Of a DNA stretch of 64,000 nucleotides, positions 37,840 to 51,367 are shown piece after piece. Made by a program: the position numbers and the translations under genes. Every line of letters begins with the position of its first letter. Positions within the stretch are counted from its first letter, which is position 1. The DNA lies in contig JAPYXD010000715.1 in the NCBI GenBank assembly GCA_030998225.1, positions 5,646,501 to 5,710,500 of the forward strand. Reading direction: 5' to 3'. The notes beneath the pieces are model-generated. The model did no database searches. It was not told the DNA's origin and worked only from the letters and a program-made list of their open reading frames with translations. The stretch is from Diplolepis rosae. Its lineage: Eukaryota; Arthropoda; Insecta; Hymenoptera; Diplolepididae.

Positions 37840-39192
37840 TTTTAAGCACATGGAGTACTAGACATAATTTTTAGGATGTCGAGACTTTAAAAATATCACC
37901 CGGGTATCTCAAAATTGGGTTCCCAGCTTGACTTCTGGTAGGAAAAATATATTATAAACGGCTAGACTAATGTATTTAATTTTAGAATGACGGGACAGTA
38001 GAAATACCATTTGTCCATCTTATTGATTATCTCTAATCTAAACTTCCCTGAAAGAGCAGTATTTTGAGCACATGTAGTATTATACATAATTTTTAGGATG
38101 TCGAGACCTTAAAAATATCACCCGGGTATCTCAAAATTGGGTTCCCAGCTTGACTTCCCGTAGGAAAAATATATTATAAACAGCTAGACTCCTGAATTTA
38201 ATTTTAGAATGACGGGACCATAGAATTACCCTTTGGCCATCTTAATGTTTAGCTCTCATCTTAACTTCCCTGAAGAATCAGTATTTTAAGCACATGGAGT
38301 ACTAGACATAATTTTTAGGATGTCGAGACCTTAAAAATATCACCCGGGTATCTCAAAATTGGGTTCCCCGCTTGACTTCTGGTAGGAAAAATATATTATA
38401 AACGGCTAGACTAATGTATTTAATTTTAGAATGACGGGAAAGTAGAAATACCTTTTGGCCATCTTAATGTTTAGCTCTCATCTTAACTTCCCTAAAGAAG
38501 CGGTATTTTAAGCACATGGAGTACTGCATATCATTTTTAGAATGCTGGAATCTCTAAAATACCACTCAGTTATCATACATTTCAGTTCTCAGCTCCAGTT
38601 CCCTTTGGAACATGTATTTTCAGCACATGTAGTACTAGACATAATTTTTAGAATGATTGGAACTTAAAAATATCACCCGCGTATCGAGAAATTGGGTTCC
38701 CAGCTTGACTTCCCGTAGGAAAAATATATTATAAACAGCTAGACTAATGTATTTAATTTTAGAATGACGGGATAGTAGAAATACCTTTTGGACATCTTAA
38801 TGTTTAGCTCTCATCTTAACTTCCCTGAAAGAGCAGTATTTTGAGCGCATGTAGTATTATACATAATTTTTAGGATGTCGAGACCTTAAAAATATCACCC
38901 GGGTATCTCAAAATTGGGTTCCCAGCTTGACTTCCCGTAGGAAAAATATATTATAAACAGCTAGACTCCTGAATTTAATTTTAGAATGACGGGAACATAG
39001 AATTACGTTTTGGCCATCTTAATGTTTAGCTCTCATCTTAACTTCCCTTAAGAAGCAGTATTTTAAGCACATGTAGTACTAGACATAATTTTTAGGATGT
39101 CGAGACCTTAAAAATATCACCCGGGTATCTCAAAATTGGGTTCCCAGCTTGACTTCCCGGAGGAAAAATATATTATAAACAGCTAGACTCCT

Positions 39193-39204
39193 GAATTTAG
39201 CTCT
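39193..39204 (+). other. 51-bp deletion junction in subunit C, copy 2 of 3
   Basis: This is the same junction as at 32479-32490, displaced by 6,714 bp and in the same HOR context (preceded by the CCCGGAGG variant and followed by CATCTGAACTTCC). Shared position and breakpoints show that it was inherited by HOR amplification rather than arising again. Confidence 0.88.
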
Positions 39205-40566
39205 CATCTGAACTTCCCTGAAGAAGCAGTATTTTGAGCACTTCGACTATGACGTATCGTTTTTAAAATGCTGGAATCACCAAAATACCACCCAGTTATC
39301 ATACATTTTACTTCCTAGCTTAAGTTCACTTCGGAACATGTATTTTCAGCACATGTAGTACTAGACATCATTTTTAGAATGATTGGACCTTAAAAATATC
39401 CACCGGGTATCTCGAAATGGGGTCCCAGCTTGATTTCCAGTAGGAAAAATATATTATAAACAGCTAGAATAATGTATTTAATTTTAGAATGACGGGACAG
39501 TAGAAATAACTTTTGGCCATCTTAATGTTTAGCTCTCATCTTAACTTCCCTTAAGAAGCAGTATTTTAAGCACATGGACTACTAGACATAATCTTTAGAA
39601 TGACTGGACCTTAAAAATATCACCCGGGTATCTCAAATTGAGGTTCCCAGCTTGACTTCCTGTAGGAAAAATATATTATAAACGGCTAGACTAATGAATT
39701 TAATTTTAGAATGACGGGGCAGTAGAAATACCATTTGTCCATCTTAATGTTTAGCTCTAATCTTAACTTCCCTGAAGAAGGAGTATTTTAAGCACATGGA
39801 ATACTAGACATAATTTTTAGCATGTCGAGACCTTAAAAATATCACCCGGGTATCTCAAAATTGGGTTCCCAGCTTGACTTCCTGTAGGAAAAATATATTA
39901 TAACCAGCTAGACTAATGTATTTAAATTTAGAATGACGGGACAGTAGAAATACCTTTTAGATATCTTAATGTTTAGCTCTCATCTTAAGTTACCTGAAAG
40001 AGCAGTATTTTGAGCACATGAAGTATTATACATAATTTTTAGGATGTCGAGACCTTAAAAATATCACCCGGGTATCTCAAAATTGGGTTCCCAGCTTGGC
40101 TTCCCGTAGGAAAAATATATTATAAACAGCTAGACTCCTGAATTTAATTTTAGAATGACGGGACCATAGAATTACCCTTTGGCCATCTTAATGTTCAGAT
40201 CTCATCTTAACTTCCCTGAAGAAGCAGTATTTTGAGCACATGGAGTAGTGCATATCATTTTTAGAATGCTGGAATCTCTAAAATACCACTCAGTTATCAT
40301 ACATTTCAGTTCTCAGCTCCAGTTACCTTTGGAACATGTATTTTCAGCACATGTAGTACTAGACATCATTTTTAGAATGATTGGACCTTAAAAATATCAC
40401 CCGCGTATCGAGAAATTGGGTTCCCAGCTTGACTTCCCGTAGGAAAAATATATTATAAACAGATAGACTCCTGAATTTAATTTTAGAATGACGGGACAGT
40501 AGAAATACCATTTGGCCATCTTAATGTTTAGCTCTCATCTGAACTTCCCTGAAGAAGCAGTATTTT

Positions 40567-40678
40567 GAGCACTTCGACTATGACGTATCATTTTTAGAAT
40601 GCTGGAATCTCTAAAATACCACTCAGTTATCATACATTTCAGTTCTCAGCTCCAGTTCCCCTCGGACCATCTATTTTA
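40567..40678 (+). other. Mosaic A subunit: A2 with a longer A1 tract
   Basis: At the HOR position equivalent to 33846-33960 (offset about 6,714 bp) this subunit begins as A2 and switches to A1 after GACGTATC (TTTTTAGAATGCTGGAATCT). It stays A1 through CAGCTCCAGTTCCC and returns to A2 at CTCGGACCATCTATTTT. The converted tract is about 75-80 bp, longer than in the sister copy. Confidence 0.78.
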
Positions 40679-43600
40679 AGCACATGGAGTACTAGGCATC
40701 ACTTTTAGAATGATTGGACCTTAAAAATATCCACCGGGTATCTAGAAATGGGGTCCCAGCTTGATTTCCAGTAGGAAAAATATATTATAAACAGCTAGAA
40801 TAATGTATTTAATTTTAGAATGACGGGACAGTAGAATTACATTTTGGACATCTTGATGTTTAGCTCTCATCTTAACTTCCCTGAAGAAGCAGTATTTTAA
40901 GCACATGGACTACTAGACATAATCTTTAGAATGACTGGACCTTAAAAATATCACCCGGGTATCTCATTATTGGGTTCCCAGCTTGACTTCCCGTAGGAAA
41001 AATATATTATAAACAGCTAGACTAATGTATTTAATTTTAGAATGACGGGACAGTAGAAATACCTTTTGGACATCTTAATGTTTAGCTCTCATCTTAACTT
41101 CCGTGAAAGAGCAGTATTTTAAGCACATGTAGTATTATACATAATTTTTAGGATGTCGAGACCTTAAAAATATCACCCGGGTATCTCAAAATTGGGTTCC
41201 CAGCTTGGCTTCCCGTAGGAAAAATATATTATAAACAGCTAGACTCCTGAATTTAATTTTAGAATGACGGGACCATAGAATTACCTTTTGGCCATCTTAA
41301 TCTTCAGATCTCATCTTAACTTCCCTGAAGAAGCAGTATTTTGAGCACATGGAGTACTGCATATCATTTTTAGAATGCTGGAATATCTAAAATACCACTC
41401 AGTTATCATACATTTCAGTTCTCAGCTCCAGTTCCCTTTGGAACATGTATTTTCAGCACATGTAGTACTAGACATAATTTTCAGAATGATTGGACCTTAA
41501 AAATATCACCCGCGTATCGAGAAATTGGGTTCCCAGCTTGACTTCCCGTAGGAAAAATATATTATAAACAGATAGACTCCTGAATTTAATTTTAGAATGA
41601 CGGGACAGTAGAAATACCATTTGGCCATCTTAATGTTTAGCTCTCATCTGAACTTCCCTGAAGAAGCAGTATTTTGAGCACTTCGACTACTACGTATCGT
41701 TTTTAAAATGCTGGAATCACCAAAATACCACCCAGATATCATACATTTTACTTCCTAGCTTAAGTTCGCTTCGGACCATCTATTTTAAGCACATGGAGTA
41801 CTAGGCATCACTTTTAGAATGATTGGACATTAAAAATATCCACCGGGTATCTAGAAATGGGGTCCCAGCTTGATTTCCAGTAGGAAAAATATATTATAAA
41901 CAGCTAGAATAATGTATTTAATTTTAGAATGACGGGACAGTAGAATTACATTTTGGACATCTTGATGTTTAGCTCTCATCTTAACTTCCCTGAAGAAGCA
42001 GTATTTTAAGCACATGGACTACTAGACATAATCTTTAGAATGACTGGACCTTAAAAATATCACCCGCGTATCTCAAATTGAGGTTCCCAGCTTGACTTCC
42101 TGTAGGAAAAATATATTATAAACGGCTAGACTAATGTATTTAATTTTAGAATGACGGGACAGTAGAAGTACCATTTGTCCATCTTAATGTTTAGCTCTAA
42201 TCTTAACTTCCCTGAAGAAGGAGTATTTTAAGCACATGTAGTATTATACATAATTTTTAGGATGTCGAGACCTTAAAAATATCACCCGGGTATCTCAAAA
42301 TTGGGTTCCCAGCTTGACTTCCCGTAGGAAAAATATATTATAAACAGCTAGACTCCTGAATTTAATTTTAGAATGTCGGGACAGTAGAAATACCATTTGG
42401 CCATCTTAATATTTAGCTCTCATCTTAACTTCCCTGAAGAAGCAGTATTTTGAGCACTTCGCCTACTACGTATCGTTTTTAAAAGGCTGGAATCACCAAA
42501 ATACCACCCAGTAATCATACATTTTACTTCCTAGCTTAAGTTCGCTTCGGACCATCTATTTTAAGCACATGGAGTACTAGGCATCACTTTTAGAATGACT
42601 GGACCTTAAAAATATCCACCGGGTATCTCAAATTGAGGTTCCCAGCTTGACTTCCAGTAGGAAAAATATATTATAAACAGCTAGAATAATGTATTTAATT
42701 TTAGAATGACGGGACAGTAGAATTACATTTTGGACATCTTAATGTTTAGCTCTCACCTTAACTTCCCTGAAGAAGCATTATTTTGAGCACTTCGACTACT
42801 ACGTATCGTTTTTAAAAGGCTGGAATCACCAAAATACCACCCAGTAATCATACATTTTACTTCCTAGCTTAAGTTCACTTCGGAACATTTATTTTAAGCA
42901 CATGGGCTACTAGACATAATCTTTAGAATGACTGGACCTTAAAAATGTCACCCGAGTATCTCAAATTGAGGATCCCAGCTTGACTTCCCGTAGGAAAAAT
43001 ATATTATAAACAGCTAGACTCCTGAATTTAATTTTAAAATGACGGGAACATAGAATTACCTTTTGGCCATCTTAATGTTTAGCACTCATCTTAACTTCCC
43101 TTAAGAAGCAGTTTTTTAAGCACATGTAGTACTAGACATAATTTTTAGGATGTCGAGACCTTAAAAATATCACCCGGGTATCTCAAAATTGGGTTCCCAG
43201 CTTGACTTCCCGTAGGAAAAATATATTATAAACAGCTAGACTCCTGAATTTAATTTTAGAATGACGGGACCATAGAATTACCCTTTGGCCATCTTAATGT
43301 TTAGCTCTCATCTTAACTTCCCTGAAGAATCAGTATTTTAAGCACATGGAGTACTAGACATAATTTTTAGGATGTCGAGACCTTAAAAATATCACCCGGG
43401 TATCTCAAAATTGGGTTCCCCGCTTGACTTCTGGTAGGAAAAATATATTATAAACGGCTAGACTAATGTATTTAATTTTAGAATGACGGGAAAGTAGAAA
43501 TACCTTTTGGCCATCTTAATGTTTAGCTCTCATCTTAACTTCCCTAAAGAAGCGGTATTTTAAGCACATGGAGTACTGCATATCATTTTTAGAATGCTGG

Positions 43601-44244
43601 AATCTCTAAAATACCACTCAGTTATCATACATTTCAGTTCTCAGCTCCAGTTCCCTTTGGAACATGTATTTTCAGCACATGTAGTACTAGACATAATTTT
43701 TAGAATGATTGGAACTTAAAAATATCACCCGCGTATCGAGAAATTGGGTTCCCAGCTTGACTTCCCGTAGGAAAAATATATTATAAACAGCTAGACTAAT
43801 GTATTTAATTTTAGAATGACGGGATAGTAGAAATACCTTTTGGACATCTTAATGTTTAGCTCTCATCTTAACTTCCCTGAAAGAGCAGTATTTTGAGCGC
43901 ATGTAGTATTATACATAATTTTTAGGATGTCGAGACCTTAAAAATATCACCCGGGTATCTCAAAATTGGGTTCCCAGCTTGACTTCCCGTAGGAAAAATA
44001 TTTTATAAACAGCTAGACTCCTGAATTTAATTTTAGAATGACGGGAACATAGAATTACGTTTTGGCCATCTTAATGTTTAGCTCTCATCTTAACTTCCTT
44101 TAAGAAGCAGTATTTTAAGCACATGTAGTACTAGACATAATTTTTAGGATGTCGAGACCTTAAAAATATCACCCGGGTATCTCAAAATTGGGTTCCCAGC
44201 TTGACTTCCCGGAGGAAAAATATATTATAAACAGCTAGACTCCT

Positions 44245-44256
44245 GAATTTAGCTCT
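44245..44256 (+). other. 51-bp deletion junction in subunit C, copy 3 of 3
   Basis: This is the third copy of the junction, 5,052 bp after the second, with the same flanks. Later HOR-equivalent positions near 49.74, 54.07 and 60.17 kb are intact, so the deletion marks only the three HOR copies beginning at 31663, 38377 and 43429. Confidence 0.88.
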
Positions 44257-44862
44257 CATCTGAACTTCCCTGAAGAAGCAGTATTTTGAGCACTTCGACT
44301 ATGACGTATCGTTTTTAAAATGCTGGAATCACCAAAATACCACCCAGTTATCATACATTTTACTTCCTAGCTTAAGTTCACTTCGGAACATGTATTTTCA
44401 GCACATGTAGTACTAGACATCATTTTTAGAATGATTGGACCTTAAAAATATCCACCGGGTATCTCGAAATGGGGTCCCAGCTTGATTTCCAGTAGGAAAA
44501 ATATATTATAAACAGCTAGAATAAAGTATTTAATTTTAGAATGACGGGACAGTAGAATTACCTTTTGGACATCTTAATGTTTAGCTCTCATCTTAACTTC
44601 CCTGAAGAAGCAGTATTTTAAGCACATGTACTACTAGACATAATCTTTAGAATGACTGGACCTTAAAAATATCACCCGGGTATCTCAAATTGAGGTTCCC
44701 AGCTTGACTTCCTGTAGGAAAAATATATTATAAACGGCTAGACTAATGAATTTAATTTTAGAATGACGGGGCAGTAGAAATACCATTTGTCCATCTTAAT
44801 GTTTAGCTCTAATCTTAACTTCCCTGAAGAAGGAGTATTTTAAGCACATGGAATACTAGACA

Positions 44863-44875
44863 TAAAATATACTAT
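44863..44875 (+). other. Clustered substitutions in subunit B
   Basis: The normal CATAATTTTTAGGATGTCGA reads CATAAAATATACTATGTCGA here, several changes within about ten bases and no change in length. The conserved ATTTTTAG block is lost in this subunit. Flanks are normal and the sister copies at 33100 and 39815 are intact. It lies near a switch between HOR sources. Confidence 0.75.
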
Positions 44876-47800
44876 GTCGAGACCTTAAAAATATCACCCG
44901 GGTGTCTCATTATTGGGTTCCCAGCTTGACTTCCCGTAGGAAAAATATATTATAAACAGCTAGACTAATGTATTTAATTTTAGAATGACGGGTCATTAGA
45001 ATTACCCTTTGTACATCTTAATGTTTAGCTCTAATCTTAACTTCCCTGAAGATGCAGTATTTTAAGCACATGGAGTACTATTCATAATTTTTAGAATGTC
45101 GAGACCTTAAAAATATCACCCGGGTATCTCAAAATTGGGTTCCCAGCTTGACTTCCCGTAGGAAAAATATATTATAAACAGCTAGACTCCTGAATTTAAT
45201 TTTAGAATGACGGGACCATAGAATTACCCTTTGGCCATCTTAATGTTTAGCTCTCATCTTAACTTCCCTGAAGAATCAGTATTTTAAGCACATGGAGTAC
45301 TAGACATAATTTTTAGGATGTCGAGACCTTAAAAATATCACCCGGGTATCTCAAAATTGGGTTCCCCGCTTGACTTCTGGTAGGAAAAATATATTATAAA
45401 CGGCTAGACTAATGTATTTAATTTTAGAATGACGGGACAGTAGAAATACCTTTTGTCCATCTTAATGTTTAGCTCTCATCTTAACTTCCCTGAAGAAGCA
45501 GTATTTTAAGCACATGTAGTATTATACATAATTTTTAGGATGTCGAGACCTTAAAAATATCACCCGGGTATCTCAAAATTGGGTTCCCAGCTTGACTTCC
45601 CGTAGGAAAAATATATTATAAACAGCTAGAATCCTGAATTTAATTTTAGAATGACGGGACCATAGAATTACCTTTTGGCCATCTTAATGTTTATTTCTCA
45701 TCTTAACTTCCCTGAAGATGCAGTATTTTGAGCACATGGAGTAGTGCATATCATTTTTAGAATGCTGGAATCTCTAAAATACCACTCAGTTATCATACAT
45801 TTCAGTTCTCAGCTCCAGTTCCCTTTGGAACATGTATTTTCAGCACATGTAGTACTAGACATAATTTTCAGAATGATTGGACCTTAAAAATATCACCCGC
45901 GTATCGAGAAATTGGGTTCCCAGCTTGACTTCCCGTAGGATAAATATATTATAAACAGCTAGACTCCTGAATTTAATTTTAGAATGACGGGACAGTAGAA
46001 ATACCATTTGGCCATCTTAATGCTTAGCTCTCATCTGAACTTCCCTGAAGAAGCAGTATTTTGAGCACTTCGACTATGACGTATCGTTTTTAAAATGCTG
46101 GAATCACCAGAATACCACCCAGATATCATACATTTTACTTCCTAGCTTAAGTTCGCTTCGGACCATCTATTTTAAGCACATGGAGTACTAGGCATCACTT
46201 TTAGAATGATTGGACCTTAAAAATATCCACCGGGTATCTAGAAATGGGGTCCCAGCTTGATTTCCAGTAGGAAAAATATATTATAAACAGCTAGAATAAT
46301 GTATTTAATTTTAGAATGACGGGACAGTAGAATTACATTTTGGACATCTTGATGTTTAGCTCTCATCTTAACTTCCCTGAAGAAGCAGTATTTTAAGCAC
46401 TTGGACTACTAGACATAATCTTTAGAATAACTGGACCTTAAAAATATCACCCGGGTATCTCATTATTGGGTTCCCAGCTTGACTTCCCGTAGGAAAAATA
46501 TATTATAAACAGCTAGACTAATGTATTTAATTTTAGAATGACGGGACAGTAGAAATACCTTTTGGACATCTTAATGTTTAGCTCTCATCTTAACTTCCGT
46601 GAAAGAGCAGTATTTTAAGCACATGGAGTACTAGACATAATTTTTAGCATGTCGAGACCTTAAAAATATCACCCGGGGATCTAGAAATTGGGTTCCCAGC
46701 TTGATTTCTCGTAGGAAAAATATATTATAAACAGCTAGACTCCTGAATTTAATTTTAGAATGACGGAAAAGTAGAAATACCTTTTGGCCATCTTAATGTT
46801 CAGATCTCATCTTAACTTCCCTGAAGAAGCAGTATTTTGAGCACATGGAGTACTGCATATCATTTTTAGAATGCTGGAATATCTAAAATACCACTCAGTT
46901 ATCATACATTTCAGTTCTCAGCTCCAGTTCCCTTTGGAACATGTATTTTCAGCACATGTAGTACTAGACATAATTTTCAGAATGATTGGACCTTAAAAAT
47001 ATCACCCGCGTATCGAGAAATTGGGTTCCCAGCTTGACTTCCCGTAGGAAAAATATATTATAAACAGATAGACTCCTGAATTTAATTTTAGAATGACGGG
47101 ACAGTAGAAATACCATTTGGCCATCTTAATGTTTAGCTCTCATCTGAACTTCCCTGAAGAAGCAGTATTTTGAGCACTTCGACTACTACGTATCGTTTTT
47201 AAAATGCTGGAATCACCAAAATACCACCCAGATATCATACATTTTACTTCCTAGCTTAAGTTCGCTTCGGACCATCTATTTTAAGCACATGGAGTACTAG
47301 GCATCACTTTTAGAATGATTGGACCTTAAAAATATCCACCGGGTATCTAGAAATGGGGTCCCAGCTTGATTTCCAGTAGGAAAAATATATTATAAACAGC
47401 TAGAATAATGTATTTAATTTTAGAATGACGGGACAGTAGAATTACATTTTGGACATCTTGATGTTTAGCTCTCATCTTAACTTCCCTGAAGAAGCAGTAT
47501 TTTAAGCACATGGACTACTAGACATAATCTTTAGAATGACTGGACCTTAAAAATATCACCCGCGTATCTCAAATTGAGGTTCCCAGCTTGACTTCCTGTA
47601 GGAAAAATATATTATAAACGGCTAGACTAATGTATTTAATTTTAGAATGACGGGAGAGTAGAAATAACTTTTGGACATCTTAATGTTTAGCTCTCATCTT
47701 AACTTCCCTGAAGAAGCAGTATTTTGAGCACTTCGACTACTATGTATCGTTTTTAAAAGGCTGGAATCACCAAAATACCACCCAGTAATCATACATTTTA

Positions 47801-49161
47801 CTTCCTAGCTTAAGTTCACTTCGGAACATCTATTTTAAGCACATGGACTACTAGACATAATCTTTAGAATGACTGGACCTTAAAAATGTCACCCGAGTAT
47901 CTCAAATTGAGGTTCCCAGCTTGTCTTCCCGTGGGAAAAATATATTATAAACAGCTAGACTAATGTATTTAATTTTAGAATGACGGGACCGTAGAAATAC
48001 CCTTTGGCCATCTTAATGTTTATCTCTAATCTTAACTTCCCTGAACGAACAGTATTTTAAGCACATGGAGTACTAGACATAATTTTTAGGATGTCGAGAC
48101 CTTAAAAATATCACCCGGGTATCTCAAAATTGGGTTCCCAGCTTGACTTCCTGTAGGAAAAATATATTATAAACGGCTAGACTAATGTATTTAATTTTAG
48201 AATGACGGGAGAGTAGAAATAACTTTTGGACATCTTAATGTTTAGCTCTCATCTTAACTTACCTGAAAGAGCAGTATTTTGAGCACATGTAGTATTATAC
48301 ATAATGTTTAGGATGTCGAGACATTAAAAATATCACCCGGGTATCTCAAAATTGGGTTCCCAGCTTGACTTCCCGTAGGAAAAATATATTATAAACAGCT
48401 AAACTCCTGAATATAATTTTAGAATGACGGGTCCATAGAAATACATTTTGGCCATCTTAATGTTTAGCTCTCATCTTAACTTCCCTAAAGAAGCGGTATT
48501 TTAAGCACATGGAGTACTGCATATCATTTTTAGAATGCTGGAATCTCTAAAATACCACTCAGTTATCATACATTTTAGTTCCTAGCTTAAGTTCCATTTG
48601 GAACATGTATTTTCAGCACATGTAGTACTAGACATAATTTTTAGAATGATTGGACCTTAAAAATATCACCCGCGCATCGAGAAATTGGGTTCCCAGCTTG
48701 ACTTCCCGTAGGAAAAATAGATTATAAACAGCTAGACTCCTGAATTTAATTTTAGAATGACGGGACAGTAGAAATACCATTTGGCCATCTTAATGTTTAG
48801 CTCTCATCTGAACTTCACTGAAGAAGCATTATTTTGAGCACTTCGACTACTACCTATCGTTTTTAAAATGCTGGAATCACCAAAATACCACCCAGATATC
48901 ATACATTTTACTTCCTAGCTTAAGTTCGCTTCGGACCATCTATTTTAAGCACATGGAGTACTAGGCATCACTTTTAGAATGATTGGACCTTAAAAATATC
49001 CACCGGGTATCTCAAATTGAGGTTCCCAGCTTGACTTCCAGTAGGAAAAATATATTATAAACTGCTAGAATAATGTATTTAATTTTAGAATGACGGGACA
49101 GTAGAATTACATTTTGGACATCTTAATATTTAGCTCTCATCTTAACTTCCCTGAAGAAGCA

Positions 49162-49191
49162 TCATTTTAAGCACATTGACTTCCACTAACA
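49162..49191 (+). other. Divergent A/B start at a mosaic junction
   Basis: The expected AGTATTTTAAGCACATGGAC followed by TACTAGACATAAT reads ATCATTTTAAGCACATTGAC followed by TTCCACTAACATAAT. Upstream sequence follows 29.36-30.1 kb and downstream sequence follows the GATTGGAACTTAAAAATATC type, so the cluster coincides with a change of source HOR. Confidence 0.7.
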
Positions 49192-49703
49192 TAATTTTTA
49201 GAATGATTGGAACTTAAAAATATCACCCGGGTATCGAGAAATTGGGTTCCCAGCTTGACTTCTGGTAGGAAAAATATATTATAAACAGCTAGACTAATGT
49301 ATTTAATTTTAGAATGACGGGATAGTAGAAATACCTTTTGGACATCTTAATGTTTAGCTCTCATCTTAACTTCCCTGAAAGAGCAGTATTTTGAGCGCAT
49401 GTAGTATTATACATAATTTTTAGGATGTCGAGACCTTAAAAATATCACCCGGGTATCTCAAAATTGGGTTCCCAGCTTGACTTCCCGGAGGAAAAATATA
49501 TTATAAACAGCTAGACTCCTGAATTTAATTTTAGAATGACGGGAACATAGAATTACGTTTTGGCCATCTTAATGTTTAGCTCTCATCTTAACTTCCCTTA
49601 AGAAGCAGTATTTTAAGCACATGTAGTACTAGACATAATTTTTAGGATGTCGAGACCTTAAAAATATCACCCGGGTATCTCAAAATTGGGTTCCCAGCTT
49701 GAC

Positions 49704-51367
49704 TTCCCGTAGGAAAAATATATTATAAACAGCTAGACTCCTGAATTTAATTTTAGAATGTCGGGACAGTAGAAATACCATTTGGCCATCTTAATGTTTA
49801 GCTCTCATCTTAACATCCCTGAAGAAGCATTATTTTGAGCACTTCGACTACTACGTATCGTTTTTAAAAAGCTGGAATCACCAAAATACCACCCAGTTAT
49901 CATACATTTTACTTCCTAGCTTAAGTTCACTTCGGAACATGTATTTTCAGCACATGTAGTACTAGACATCATTTTTAGAATGATTGGACCTTAAAAATAT
50001 CCACCGGGTATCTCGAAATGGGGTCCCAGCTTGATTTCCAGTAGGAAAAATATATTATAAACAGCTAGAATAATGTATTTAATTTTAGAATGACGGGACA
50101 GTAGAATTACATTTTGGACATCTTAATGTTTAGCTCTCATCTTAACTTCCCTGAAGAAGCAGTATTTTAAGCACATGGACTACTAGACATAATCTTTAGA
50201 ATGACTGGACCTTAAAAATATCACCCGCGTATCTCAAATTGAGGTTCCCAGCTTGACTTCCTGTAGGAAAAATATATTATAAACGGCTAGACTAATGTAT
50301 TTAATTTTAGAATGACGGGAGAGTAGAAATAACTTTTGGACATCTTAATGTTTAGCTCTCATCTTAACTTCCCTGAAGAAGCAATATTTTGAGCACTTCG
50401 ACTACGACGTATCGTTTTTAAAAGGCTGGAATCACCAAAATACCACCCAGTAATCATACATTTTACTTCCTAGCTTAAGTTCACTTCGGAACATCTATTT
50501 TAAGCACATGGACTACTAGACATAATCTTTAGAATGACTGGACCTTAAAAATGTCACCCGAGTATCTCAAATTGAGGTTCCCAGCTTGACTTCCCGTAGG
50601 AAAAATATATTATAAACAGCTAGACTCCTGAATTTAATTTTAGAATGTCGGGACAGTAGAAATACCCTTTGGCCATCTTAATGTTTATCTCTAATCTTAA
50701 CTTCCCTGAACGAACAGTATTTTAAGCACATGTAGTACTAGACATAATTTTTAGGATGTCGAGACCTTAAAAATATCACCCGGGTATCTCAAAATTGGGT
50801 TCCCAGCTTGACTTCCCGTGGGAAAAATATATTATAAACAGCTAGACTAATGTATTTAATTTTAGAATGACGGGACAGTAGAAATAACTTTTGGACATCT
50901 TAATGTTTAGCTCTCATCTTAACTTACCTGAAAGAGCAGTATTTTGAGCACATGTAGTATTATACATAATGTTTAGGATGTCGAGACATTAAAAATATCA
51001 CCCGGGTATCTCAAAATTGGGTTCCCAGCTTGACTTCCCGTAGGAAAAATATATTATAAACAGCTAAACTCCTGAATATAATTTTAGAATGACGGGTCCA
51101 TAGAAATACATTTTGGCCATCTTAATGTTTAGCTCTCATCTTAACTTCCCTAAAGAAGCGGTATTTTAAGCACATGGAGTACTGCATATCATTTTTAGAA
51201 TGCTGGAATCTCTAAAATACCACTCAGTTATCATACATTTTAGTTCCTAGCTTAAGTTCCATTTGGAACATGTATTTTCAGCACATGTAGTACTAGACAT
51301 AATTTTTAGAATGATTGGACCTTAAAAATATCACCCGCGTATTGAGAAATTGGGTTCCCAGCTTGAC
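49704..51367 (+). repeat. 1,664-bp six-monomer HOR, copy 1
   Basis: Six monomers start at 49704, 50036, 50258, 50591, 50813 and 51035, with lengths 332, 222, 333, 222, 222 and 333. The pattern long-short-long-short-short-long sums to 1,664 bp, or 15 ancestral subunits. The first and third monomers use A2 and the last uses A1. The next 1,664 bp repeat the same six monomers in order. Confidence 0.9.

Larger units (their letters stand above)
31663..38376 (+). repeat. Rearranged HOR copy, 6.71 kb
   Basis: Two sources are visible. 31663 to about 35.33 kb recurs at 38377 to about 42.05 kb (offset 6,714 bp). From about 35.4 kb to the end the sequence follows 28.4-31.66 kb at an offset of 7,049, dropping to 6,714 after loss of one A2 long monomer (present at about 30.07-30.40 kb, absent near 37.1 kb). 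The copy also carries a 51-bp deletion at 32479-32490 and a small conversion tract near 33.9 kb. It closes with the same TTCCCCGCTTGACTTCTGG end as its neighbours. Confidence 0.82.
38377..43428 (+). repeat. Rearranged HOR copy, 5.05 kb
   Basis: The proximal 3.7 kb follows 31663-35.33 kb at an offset of 6,714 bp and the first 1.4 kb is repeated at 43429-44.87 kb (offset 5,052 bp). The 51-bp deletion recurs at 39193-39204. If the deletion is added back, 5,052 becomes 5,103, close to 46 x 111, and 6,714 becomes 6,765, close to 61 x 111. Size differences between these copies are therefore whole subunits. A mosaic A subunit lies at 40567-40678. Confidence 0.82.
43429..49703 (+). repeat. Irregular mixed array between HOR tracts
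   Basis: This stretch is a patchwork of pieces known from elsewhere. 43429 to about 44.87 kb matches 38.38-39.83 kb. 45.7 to 47.6 kb matches about 40.2-42.1 kb (offset about 5,496 bp). 48.4 to 49.1 kb matches 23.7-24.4 kb and 36.4-37.1 kb. About 49.3-49.7 kb again matches 38.75 kb. The junction regions carry local oddities at 44863-44875 and 49162-49191. No simple period covers the whole stretch. Confidence 0.75.
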
